A stretch of DNA of 64,000 nt. It comes from Bordetella sp. 02P26C-1 (GTDB lineage: Bacteria > Pseudomonadota > Gammaproteobacteria > Burkholderiales > Burkholderiaceae_B). The notes under the pieces were generated by a model. It saw only the letters and a program-made list of their open reading frames with translations, was not told the origin of the DNA and did no database searches. Position 1 is the stretch's first letter. Every line of letters begins with the position of its first letter. The stretch is from the NCBI RefSeq assembly GCF_009763255.1, contig NZ_WSJB01000006.1, positions 62,001 to 126,000 of the forward strand, given 5' to 3'. The position numbers were made by a program, and so were the translations under genes. This document shows, piece after piece, positions 45,056 through 52,693 of the stretch.

Positions 45056-45817
45056 CTATGAGATCGTGCATGACCCTTTAGATGCATAGGTCTCGACCTC
45101 GTTGGGTTGCTCCGTCTTGCCGTGAAGAAGAACGTACAGTTCGGAGTCGTGGGGCAGCTCGCGCGCAAGAGACCTTAAGGTCTCGTGCTGTTTATTCTCG
45201 ATGTCGGGATTCGCTCCCCAAAAACACAGGGCCCAACAGTAATCAAAGTGGCCACTTTTGAATGCCAGATGGCCAGCGGTGTTTTTCCAATCGTCTTGCG
45301 CATTCATCAGAGCGTTCGTGACGCTGTTGAGCATCTCCGCATCAGGCGTTTCCTCGGCGCAACCAAAGGCCGCCATTAAGTCCTTTTTCGCCTGCGCACG
45401 GGCTGGCTCGCCCTGCGAATCTTTGCAGGCCGTCACCACGTCGCTCAGGTGCATGACGAATTGGGCGACAAATTCTTGTTTTCCATTCTCTGCGACAAGC
45501 ATGAATGGGGTACACCCATCCGCGTTGCAACGCATATGCCAAACCGCGACCGGTAGTTTCGCAAGAAGAACCGAAAGGACCTCCAATGACCCGTGCTTCG
45601 CAGCACTATGCACGGGCGAGTAGCTCCGATCCTTCATATCCTCGACGATGGCGTCGACATTGCTTTTATGGTCGAGCAGCGCCCTGAGATCAGTCACCTT
45701 GTCATCTTTGACGTAGGCATCTAGCAGCTGCTGCGGGGTCTCCGGGGGCTGCGCATGATTAAACCAGGACGCCGGCGAGGCATGTCCGAGCGAAATCGCG
45801 TGTGAAGAATAGCCCAT
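45056..45817 (-). CDS. Ankyrin-repeat protein with C-terminal CaaX-like sequence
   Basis: A 253-residue soluble protein whose ATG follows AGGAGCTGACCC. After a serine- and proline-rich lead it carries ankyrin-type units: SPVHSAAKHGSLEVLSVLLAK, TPFMLVAENGKQEFVAQFVMH and AGHLAFKSGHFDYCWALCFWGANPDIEN. The last four residues are CTIS, confirmed codon by codon against the stop TAG at 45058-45056; this fits the eukaryotic CaaX prenylation pattern (Cys, any, aliphatic, Ser). Legionella AnkB is a known bacterial ankyrin effector lipidated through such a tail. Whether this protein is secreted is unknown, and no secretion system is encoded here. Its codon use looks less GC-biased than that of its neighbours. 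Confidence 0.82.
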   Translation of the reverse strand: MGYSSHAISLGHASPASWFNHAQPPETPQQLLDAYVKDDKVTDLRALLDHKSNVDAIVEDMKDRSYSPVHSAAKHGSLEVLSVLLAKLPVAVWHMRCNADGCTPFMLVAENGKQEFVAQFVMHLSDVVTACKDSQGEPARAQAKKDLMAAFGCAEETPDAEMLNSVTNALMNAQDDWKNTAGHLAFKSGHFDYCWALCFWGANPDIENKQHETLRSLARELPHDSELYVLLHGKTEQPNEVETYASKGSCTIS

Positions 45818-45870
45818 GGGTCAGCTCCTAAGTTGAGGATGGAAGCAAGCGAGTGCTGCAACGGATTTGA

Positions 45871-45899
45871 TCAGGTCGAAGTTGCAACCTTCGACCTGA
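45871..45899. terminator. Strong stem-loop between ankyrin and LysR genes
   Basis: Perfect 11 bp stem TCAGGTCGAAG / CTTCGACCTGA with a 7 nt loop, 98 bp downstream of the LysR stop on the minus strand. It lacks a T-tract, so its role (terminator or regulatory stem upstream of the ankyrin gene) is uncertain. Confidence 0.45.
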
Positions 45900-45996
45900 C
45901 GGAACCCAGCGTATCCATACTCTTTTCGCTCGACACGTCTTCCACAATAAATAGGACTGAGCCGATGTCCGCTTCCAGAGAATCCGGGATCACCGC

Positions 45997-46965
45997 CTAA
46001 ACGTTGCGGCCCACGGTTGCAATTGATGCGTTCGTCTCGCCAGTGCCCGGAGCCGCGGCTGGACCGGTCAGGTTTTCGCGTGAGCGCTCCAATTCATCGC
46101 GTATCCAGGTGCGCAGCGCTTGCAGCGGCGGCCATTCGCGCAGCGCAGGGGGATAGACGAGGTGGTAAGTGTCGGTAGGTTCAAAATCGATGCTGATGGG
46201 CGAAAGCTTTACGAGCCGTCCATCACACAACGAATCGGCCGCGAGCAGTTCGCGTCCCAACCCCAAGCCCAAGCCCTGCTCCACCGCCTGCAGCATCAGG
46301 CCCGCGTCGTTAAAGCTGGCAACCGGGGTCACATTGATGGATAGTCCTGCCGCGGCGAACCACTGCCGCCACATTTCTTTATCGCCTAGCAAAGGCTGGC
46401 GCGCCAGCGTCTCCGGCCGCGGATCAGGCAGCTGACGAGCCGTCTCCGGCGACGCCAGCACAATCATCGGCATGGGTGCGTCAAAGAGTGGCTCGGACAC
46501 GACGCCGGGCCAAGGCCCCCTTCCCGCTCGTAATGCGGCTTGAAAACCGTCGCGATACAGGTCTGCGACTTGAGGGGACGTTTCGATTTCCAATACCAGC
46601 TCGGGATGCCGTTGGCGCCAGCGTCCCATGCGTGGCAACAGCCAGCGCTGTGCGAACGAGGGCAATACGGATACGCGCAACGGCTGGCTCGCTCCGCGCG
46701 CGACCAAGGCGGCGGCCTGCACACCTTCGTCGAGCTGAGCCAGCGCGCACTGCACGTGACGCAGCAGCGTTTCGCCAGCGCCGTTCAACACGAGACGCCT
46801 GCCACGCCGATCGAAGAGGTCAAAACCCAATTGTTCTTCGAGCCCGCGAATCTGTTGACTGATCGCGCTATGCGTGAGGTGCAAGCGCTCGGCCGCCGCG
46901 CGCAGATTCTGTAGCTGGGCGACCGCCCGGAAGGCCGGAAGGGTGTTCAAAGGAAGTCGACTCAT
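45997..46965 (-). CDS. LysR-family regulator, GcvA-like
   Basis: 322-residue LysR protein from ATG 46965 (MSRLPLNTLPAFRAV); an ATG at 46977 is possible. The winged helix reads LQNLRAAAERLHLTHSAISQQIRGLEEQLGFDLFDRRGRRLVL, of the GcvA/AmpR branch. The effector domain follows to residue 300, then an unrelated Ala/Gly-rich tail. It is divergent from the DUF1127 gene at 47067, with inverted TGGTTAGC repeats between them. The target gene is probably the DUF1127 gene or itself. Confidence 0.9.
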   Translation of the reverse strand: MSRLPLNTLPAFRAVAQLQNLRAAAERLHLTHSAISQQIRGLEEQLGFDLFDRRGRRLVLNGAGETLLRHVQCALAQLDEGVQAAALVARGASQPLRVSVLPSFAQRWLLPRMGRWRQRHPELVLEIETSPQVADLYRDGFQAALRAGRGPWPGVVSEPLFDAPMPMIVLASPETARQLPDPRPETLARQPLLGDKEMWRQWFAAAGLSINVTPVASFNDAGLMLQAVEQGLGLGLGRELLAADSLCDGRLVKLSPISIDFEPTDTYHLVYPPALREWPPLQALRTWIRDELERSRENLTGPAAAPGTGETNASIATVGRNV

Positions 46966-46967
46966 GC

Positions 46968-47040
46968 TGGTTAGCATAATCGACCAAACTGGGTAGAACA
47001 ATGCGCTTCCCTGCAACGCGCTGTGCTTTTAGGCTAACCA
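46968..47040. promoter_or_regulatory. Inverted TGGTTAGC repeats in the LysR-DUF1127 promoter
   Basis: TGGTTAGC (46968-46975) and its complement GCTAACCA (47033-47040) flank the divergent promoter region. The first lies in ATGCTGGTTAGCAT, a small dyad at the LysR start. This is a plausible LysR-type binding layout. Confidence 0.4.
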
Positions 47041-47066
47041 ATACGCAACCTTGATTGGAGAACGCC

Positions 47067-47336
47067 ATGCACTCGCACACGCTTAATTATGAATATCGCA
47101 GCACCTGGAGTGATTTCGCTGTCGTCCGCAACGCAGCTGGCTTTATCGGGCGCGCTTGCGCTGCCTGGTGGCAGGGCATCGTTGCGCGCCGTGCGTATGA
47201 GCACACGCTCGAACAACTGAGTCGCTACGATGACCATCTGTTGCGAGATATCGGCGCGCCGCCCGCCATACTGCGCGATGTCCAGATTGTGCGCGAGATT
47301 GCGCGTAGCCGGCGGGCGCGTTGGCTGAGTGTATGA
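47067..47336 (+). CDS. DUF1127-family small protein
   Basis: 89 residues from ATG 47067 after TTGGAGAACGCC. The C-terminal half is the DUF1127 (YjiS-like) motif: LEQLSRYDDHLLRDIGAPPAILRDVQIVREIAR. DUF1127 proteins are small, often stress- or LysR-controlled, with arginine-rich helices; some bind RNA. It is divergent from a GcvA-like LysR gene, a common layout in this family. Confidence 0.85.
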   Translation: MHSHTLNYEYRSTWSDFAVVRNAAGFIGRACAAWWQGIVARRAYEHTLEQLSRYDDHLLRDIGAPPAILRDVQIVREIARSRRARWLSV

Positions 47337-47482
47337 GGACGGAGGAGCGGAGGTCCGATGTACGTCATTAAGATCGATCCAACTGAAACATTGGGGCGAC
47401 GATTATCGACGTCACGTCACACGGTGCTATGCCTACGCAAAAAATACGGAGCATTGATGTTTAGCGCGATGGATTTCAGGAT

Positions 47483-47881
47483 CTACGGCAGACACGCTGG
47501 CAGCATGAATACGGGTATCCCGGTCGCAAGCATCGCGCACATGGCGCTGATGTCCAAGCCAAAGACCAGCTTCGCGATGAAGTGTCCCGCTTCCGGTTCT
47601 GTTGACGACGCTGCACGCGAGCTGCGCCAGCGACGATAACTCAATGCGACCAATACTCCGTTGGCAGCGACGAAAGCGGCCCAAAGCCAGAGCAGCGATA
47701 CGCCAACTCCAGAGGCTGGCAACGGCGCGATGCCAGCCCCGCCTACGTAGCGGCAGGCCAGGGAATGTGCGACATATAACGCCGTAAAGCCAACCGCCCA
47801 TACCGCCCACCCCGCCACCGCTCGCCAGAGTCCGGACCGATTCGTTGTGGCTACGATGTCGCGCTTGTGGGTTCGCGTCAT
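47483..47881 (-). CDS. Small membrane protein at the end of the cytochrome oxidase operon
   Basis: 132 residues starting at 47881 inside the coxA-III stop (ATGA overlap), so translation is coupled. It has about three hydrophobic segments (AVAGWAVWAVGFTALYVAHSL, GVGVSLLWLWAAFVAANGVLV and a C-terminal one). I do not recognise a named family. Its place suggests a role in oxidase assembly or as a minor subunit. The plus-strand frame at 47358-47639 is its shadow. Confidence 0.8.
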   Translation of the reverse strand: MTRTHKRDIVATTNRSGLWRAVAGWAVWAVGFTALYVAHSLACRYVGGAGIAPLPASGVGVSLLWLWAAFVAANGVLVALSYRRWRSSRAASSTEPEAGHFIAKLVFGLDISAMCAMLATGIPVFMLPACLP

Positions 47882-50382
47882 GATGGCAGCCCATGAGGGA
47901 TGAAAAACAGCGTGGCCGAGGCCACCACCGCCGCCAAGGCGGTGTAGATCTGCCACAATCTCACCACTCTGAGCTCCAGCTCCCGACGCTGACTCACATA
48001 GCCTGCGCGCCCTCGCAATGCCACGAACAGCGCCATCACAAAGCCAACGGCGGTGTGGATCATCATGTAGTAAGCCAACACAGTGGCGGCGGCCGCATAC
48101 GCGTGGCTATCTGCTGCGGGCAAAGCCATCACGATAGCGCCGAATAGGGCCATGCTCACCGCGGCTAGCGCCGCGCTGGCCAGCATCCAACCCTCGCGCT
48201 GGACGTCGCGGCCGTGGCGATTGACCGCGCAAGCGCGCTGACAGGCGAACGCCGCCGCGATGGGCGCCAGTGCCAGTAGACCCGCTTGCCAAGGTGAGAG
48301 AACCAGCCATTGCGCGGGAGGCCATTCGGGCGCCATGGTGCGCAGAAAGAGGAATCCGAACAGCAACGACGCATAGAGCGCCGCATCCGCAGCCAGACAA
48401 CCGCACATCCCCCACCACCCCGGCGCGCCGCGATCCAGCACATGGGTCGGTAGTTGCACGCTTGGCGCCGCTTGCACGAGCTGTGGATCTTGCCGCGCCC
48501 CGCCGAGCCACGCCCAACGTAGAAAAACGGCCAGCGCGATCCCCACGCCCACAGCGGCCACTGCATAGATCTTGAACAACACGCAGATGAAAAACACAGC
48601 CGTCGCTAAAGCCGCGTACAGCGGTAGCCACGTCGGACCGGGAAGTTCTACCACGCTCTGCGCGCGCCCACTCACCACATCCACCGACAAGGTTTGCCGC
48701 CGCCCGGGTGCGGCTTCGGCGAGCCAGTGCTTGCCTCCAGCAGCTTGTGCGCCCAGGTCCGGGACATCCCACAACGGCTCACGCCCCTGCACGGAGGGGA
48801 TGGACGCGAAGTTGTAGACGGGTGGCGGCGTCGGCATCGCCCATTCCAGCGTGCTGGCTCGCCACGGATTGGGTGGCGCAAGCCGGCCTGCCCTCAGATG
48901 CAAAACGATGTCGATAAGGAATACGGCAAAGCCAATAGTCTGTATAAAACCGCCGATCGACGACACCAAGTTGAGCACGTCCCAGCCGATCTGTTCATCG
49001 TATGCGTAAATGCGTCTTGGCATGCCCAGCAGGCCCGTCAAATGCATGGGCAAAAACGTGACGTTAAAACCGATGAAGATCAGCCAGAATGCGCAGGGGC
49101 CAGCGCGCTCGGATAGCAGACGTCCGGTGAAGTGCGGCAGCCAATAGCATGTCGCAGCAAGCACGGGGAAGATCATGCCCCCGATCAGCACGTAGTGCAT
49201 ATGGGCCACGACGAAATGGGTATCGTGTGCCTGCCAGTTAAAGGGCACCAACGCCAGCATCACGCCGGTGAGTCCCCCCAGCACGAAGATAAACAGAAAA
49301 CCACCCAAATAAAGCATTGGCAGGCGGTACTGCACCTTGCCTGACCATAGCGTGGCGAGCCAGGCGAAGAACTGCACTGCCGTGGGCACCGCAACCAACA
49401 TGCTGGCGGCCGAGAAGAACCCGACCGCCATCTGCGGTATGCCTACGGTGAACATGTGATGCACCCATAAGCCAAAACTCAGCACACCCATAGCCGCGAC
49501 GGCTGCCACCACCCACGAGTATCCGACCAGGGGATGACGGGCGAAGACCGGCACCATGGTGGCCACCATGCCTGCTGCGGGCAAAAAGATAATGTAGACC
49601 TCTGGATGGCCGAAGATCCAAAAAAGGTGTTGCCACAGCAGCGGATCTCCGCCACGCGCGACATCGAAGAAGGGCATGCCAAAGGCGCGTTCCAGTTCGA
49701 GCAGGATGCTGCCCAGGATCAGCGGCGGAAATCCGATCAGGATCATGCCCGCCGTGACCAGCATGTACCACGCGAAAATCGGCATACGGCCCAGCGACAT
49801 GCCGGGTGCACGGAGTTTTAGGATCGTGCCGATCAGCTCGATGGCTCCGCAGACGGCGGAGATTTCGGCAAAGGTGATGCCAATGAGCCAGATATCGTTA
49901 TTGATGCCGGGTTGATAGGTCGTGCTCGATAGCGGGGTGTACATAAACCAGCCACTATTGGGTGCCACCCCCAGCGCCATGCCCACCATCAATATCAGGC
50001 CGCCGAATAGATAACACCACCATCCATAGGCGCCCAGGCGCGGATAGGCCATGTCGCGCGCACCCAGCATCTTGGGCAGCAGATAGAATGCGAACCCTTC
50101 CAGCATGGGGATCGCGAATAAAAACATCATCACCGTGCCGTGCATGGTGAAAATCTGGTTGTAGGCCTCGCTGTCGAACGGGCCCTGTCCGGGTGTGGCC
50201 AATTGCGCACGCATGAGCATGGCCAACACACCACCAATCAGAAAGAAGATCAGGGCAGCCACGATAAAACGTCGACCCACGGTACTGTGATTGACGGCGG
50301 ACAGACCTCGCCATCCGGGTGGAGAGCGCCAATCGGCCTCGAGCGCTTTATGGCGGGTCACGGGGGATAAGTTTTCGCTCAT
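47878..50382 (-). CDS. coxA: Cytochrome c oxidase subunit I-III fusion
   Basis: One 834-residue polypeptide joins the haem-copper catalytic subunit I (about residues 1-530) to a subunit III-like region (about 600-834). Subunit I shows MHGTVMMFLFAIP, FGHPEVYIIFLPAAG (copper ligand His and Glu of HPEVY, an A1-type D-channel feature), HHMFTVGIP and AHMHYVLIGG. The linker near 540-590 is hydrophilic. The gene overlaps coxB and the next gene by 4 bp each. It would catalyse oxygen reduction with proton pumping. Confidence 0.95.
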   Translation of the reverse strand: MSENLSPVTRHKALEADWRSPPGWRGLSAVNHSTVGRRFIVAALIFFLIGGVLAMLMRAQLATPGQGPFDSEAYNQIFTMHGTVMMFLFAIPMLEGFAFYLLPKMLGARDMAYPRLGAYGWWCYLFGGLILMVGMALGVAPNSGWFMYTPLSSTTYQPGINNDIWLIGITFAEISAVCGAIELIGTILKLRAPGMSLGRMPIFAWYMLVTAGMILIGFPPLILGSILLELERAFGMPFFDVARGGDPLLWQHLFWIFGHPEVYIIFLPAAGMVATMVPVFARHPLVGYSWVVAAVAAMGVLSFGLWVHHMFTVGIPQMAVGFFSAASMLVAVPTAVQFFAWLATLWSGKVQYRLPMLYLGGFLFIFVLGGLTGVMLALVPFNWQAHDTHFVVAHMHYVLIGGMIFPVLAATCYWLPHFTGRLLSERAGPCAFWLIFIGFNVTFLPMHLTGLLGMPRRIYAYDEQIGWDVLNLVSSIGGFIQTIGFAVFLIDIVLHLRAGRLAPPNPWRASTLEWAMPTPPPVYNFASIPSVQGREPLWDVPDLGAQAAGGKHWLAEAAPGRRQTLSVDVVSGRAQSVVELPGPTWLPLYAALATAVFFICVLFKIYAVAAVGVGIALAVFLRWAWLGGARQDPQLVQAAPSVQLPTHVLDRGAPGWWGMCGCLAADAALYASLLFGFLFLRTMAPEWPPAQWLVLSPWQAGLLALAPIAAAFACQRACAVNRHGRDVQREGWMLASAALAAVSMALFGAIVMALPAADSHAYAAAATVLAYYMMIHTAVGFVMALFVALRGRAGYVSQRRELELRVVRLWQIYTALAAVVASATLFFIPHGLPS

Positions 50383-51125
50383 GGCCGCACCTGGGTATCA
50401 GACAGGCCCCGCAATGCATCGGGCAACTCCGTCGGCGAATGCGCGATCAATTGCATTCCCATGCTGGTGTGATGCAATCCGCAGAACTCGGCACAGACGC
50501 CATCGTAGACGCCCGGCTCGTCGGCCTGCACCTTAATAGTGTTGGTACGGCCGGGGATGGCGTCGATTTTGCCGCTCAAACGTGGGATCCAGAACCCGTG
50601 GATCACGTCCGCCGCCGTCACACTGATATGGACGGGAACGCCTGCGGGGACGTGAATTTGATTGATGGCGTAGCGAGGCCCGCCCGGCGCATCGGGGTGG
50701 GCAACCTCCCACCACCATTGATGCGCGCGCACCTGCACGCGATACACGTCCTCGCCTCCTGGAATCGGGCTGCGGGCGTCTCCCGCGCGTAAGCCAAAGA
50801 CGAGCAAGGCGATCAACACCACGCCCGGGACCACGAGGCCCCCGCCGATCAAGAATAACCGTAGCGGCGGGCGCTCTTGCGCGGCCGGCCGCCGACAACA
50901 GGCCAGCGTGGCCAGTATCAGCATGAAAATTAGGATCGCCAGCGCGCCCCAGGCCATCACGTTCCACACCTGAGCAATGGTATGGGCGGCGGGCCCGGCG
51001 GGGTCGAGCGTGGACAAACGTCCATCACAGCCGGCGAGCGACGCACATGCAACCCCTGCTGCCCACGTCCGGCATGGTCTTTGCTGGTGCGCAGTCCACT
51101 TCCTAATTTGCGTGTACACACTCAT
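50379..51125 (-). CDS. coxB: Cytochrome c oxidase subunit II, lipoprotein type
   Basis: Carries the CuA electron-entry site: GVCAEFCGLHHTSMGM contains both cysteines, the histidine and the methionine ligand. The N-terminus has a lipobox (SLAGC), so the mature protein is probably lipid-anchored, and two membrane segments precede the beta-barrel. ATG at 51125 is chosen (248 residues); it shares bases with the ATG of the divergent gene at 51124. An in-frame GTG at 51119 is possible. It overlaps the coxA-III start by 4 bp. Confidence 0.93.
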   Translation of the reverse strand: MSVYTQIRKWTAHQQRPCRTWAAGVACASLAGCDGRLSTLDPAGPAAHTIAQVWNVMAWGALAILIFMLILATLACCRRPAAQERPPLRLFLIGGGLVVPGVVLIALLVFGLRAGDARSPIPGGEDVYRVQVRAHQWWWEVAHPDAPGGPRYAINQIHVPAGVPVHISVTAADVIHGFWIPRLSGKIDAIPGRTNTIKVQADEPGVYDGVCAEFCGLHHTSMGMQLIAHSPTELPDALRGLSDTQVRP

Positions 51126-51600
51126 GGATAAGCTGGCACATTCTCTCCCCAAGGGCACGGACACCGCTGTCGCGGTTAGCCGGCATCCTCTACATCCCGC
51201 CTTAGTAACGTTCCCGATCGCATTCATCATTGGAGCGCTGCCCAGCGATCTCGCATATGTGTGGTTCGGCGACGAATTCTGGGCCCGGGCGTCGTTATGG
51301 CTGTTAGGCGTGGGCACGCTGATGGGCGGTGTCGCAGGCGCTGCGGGCACGGTTGAGCTGCTGGCGGTGCAAGGGATCCGCCATCGCGCCGCCGCGTGGA
51401 GCCATTTCGTCATGGCAGTCATGTTGTTGTCCGTGGCGTTCATCAATTGGCAGTCTCGCCTGCATGACGCGCAAGAGGCTATCTTGCCCATGGGGCTATA
51501 CCTGTCCGCGCTTGGCGCTGTGTTGGTCGCGGCGGCCGGCTGGCTGGGCGGCAAACTAGTATTTGAAGACCAAGTGGGCGTACACGACGAGGAACCATAG
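51124..51600 (+). CDS. DUF2231-family membrane protein, divergent from coxB
   Basis: 158 residues with about four membrane segments and the DUF2231 signature HPLHPALVTFPIAFIIGALPSDL. The function of this family is not known; members occur near oxidases and copper or redox genes. The ATG at 51124 shares bases with the coxB ATG on the other strand and lacks a ribosome site. The gene ends 11 bp before a convergent CopD-like gene. Confidence 0.85.
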   Translation: MDKLAHSLPKGTDTAVAVSRHPLHPALVTFPIAFIIGALPSDLAYVWFGDEFWARASLWLLGVGTLMGGVAGAAGTVELLAVQGIRHRAAAWSHFVMAVMLLSVAFINWQSRLHDAQEAILPMGLYLSALGAVLVAAAGWLGGKLVFEDQVGVHDEEP

Positions 51601-51610
51601 GGCGGGCATC

Positions 51611-52057
51611 TCACCATGGCGCGCCATCCATACCGCGCGCCAGCTCGGGTTTTGCGAGTACGAGCCACAACACGCCGGATATCAGCAGGACTGGCACACC
51701 CAGCACCCACAGGCCTACGCTACGGCGGCGCTTTTTGTCCGAGCCTTCGTGTCCTAAGACCGTCAACGTGCGGCCACAATAGACATGAAAGGCCGCCATC
51801 AGCGCGACCAATAACAATTTGGCTGCAAGCCATATTCCCGTGGCATGGGTGATGTAGACCAAGGCCGAGCCCGTCACAATCGCGAGCACGGCAGCGGGCG
51901 AGGCGAGCGCGATGAAAGCCAGTCGCGTCATGACGCGTAGGCGCACCGCCGCGCTGCGCTGCAAGCCCCGGTTCATACTGAATACCACGGGTAGATACAG
52001 AAGCGCCGCGCTCCAAACGGTCAATGCGGCGACGTGTAGAAACAAGAGCCATGCCAT
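51611..52057 (-). CDS. CopD-like small membrane protein
   Basis: 148 residues from ATG 52057, with GGGAG eight bases upstream; an ATG at 52063 is too close to it. Four hydrophobic segments, a conserved-looking LHVAALTVWSAALLYLPVVFS start and a basic loop (SDKKRRRS) are seen. The pattern resembles CopD/DUF2269-type membrane proteins found near terminal oxidases. A copper-related role is inference. Confidence 0.7.
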   Translation of the reverse strand: MAWLLFLHVAALTVWSAALLYLPVVFSMNRGLQRSAAVRLRVMTRLAFIALASPAAVLAIVTGSALVYITHATGIWLAAKLLLVALMAAFHVYCGRTLTVLGHEGSDKKRRRSVGLWVLGVPVLLISGVLWLVLAKPELARGMDGAPW

Positions 52058-52210
52058 GCTCATGTCTCCCGCCGGCGCCGCGCCTTCAATGCAGCGCCTG
52101 GATGGTCGCGCCTGGTGGCGCGCGTTATGGTTGTTCTCATGCTTCCCCCGGATACTCCGAGTCTGCCGAGCAAGTTATATGCCTGTGCTCTGTCCTATCG
52201 CCGGCGTGCA

Positions 52211-52693
52211 TCACATTTCGGTCTGTTTGCCCGTGAACTGGGTGACCGGCTTGTCCGCGGGTTCGGCCATGCGTCGCGAAAAGGCCTGCACGGCGTCCAG
52301 CGCCGGCCTGAGGGAGGCCCACAATTCGTCGTCATTCAGCATGCGATACACACCCGTCACGCCCGGGGCTTCCTCCTTGCCCGAGGCGGTGGGCGAGCGA
52401 CTCAGAGCGGCCAGCGCGTCCTTCATTCCAAACACAAGCTTATAAAATTCCTCGGGCGGGATGCGCGATAGCGCCATACCGAGGATGGACAAGTTCTGGA
52501 TCGCGTTGAGGGTGGCTTGCTTGCCCAAACCATCGAGCAGGACCTTTAGTACCGGCGATTTGGCGCTGACCACATCGTTGGCAAAGCGCAGCATGCCCTG
52601 CTCATGCAAGCTTTGCAGCAGACGCTCCAGCTCTTCGCGCGCATCCGGCCCGATCGGTGTGGGTTTGACATCGTGATCGATACGTTCGGCCAT
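52211..52693 (-). CDS. DUF1641-family protein, formate dehydrogenase partner
   Basis: 160 residues starting one base into the fdhF stop (TGATG). It is helical, with LERLLQSLHEQGMLRFANDVVSAKSPVLKVLLDGLGKQ. DUF1641 proteins are encoded directly after fdhF-type genes in Bacillus (yrhE-yrhD, yjgC-yjgD) and elsewhere, so a role in assembly or as a subunit is likely. The mechanism is not known. Confidence 0.9.
   Translation of the reverse strand: MAERIDHDVKPTPIGPDAREELERLLQSLHEQGMLRFANDVVSAKSPVLKVLLDGLGKQATLNAIQNLSILGMALSRIPPEEFYKLVFGMKDALAALSRSPTASGKEEAPGVTGVYRMLNDDELWASLRPALDAVQAFSRRMAEPADKPVTQFTGKQTEM

Noticed and set aside
45800-45817. N-myristoylation signal at the MGYSS start of the CaaX ankyrin protein
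   Set aside because: Tyrosine at position 3 is not accepted in the usual myristoylation pattern.
47358-47639. 93-codon plus-strand frame after the DUF1127 gene
   Set aside because: It overlaps, antisense, the small membrane protein gene that is coupled to coxA; composition and motifs favour the minus strand.
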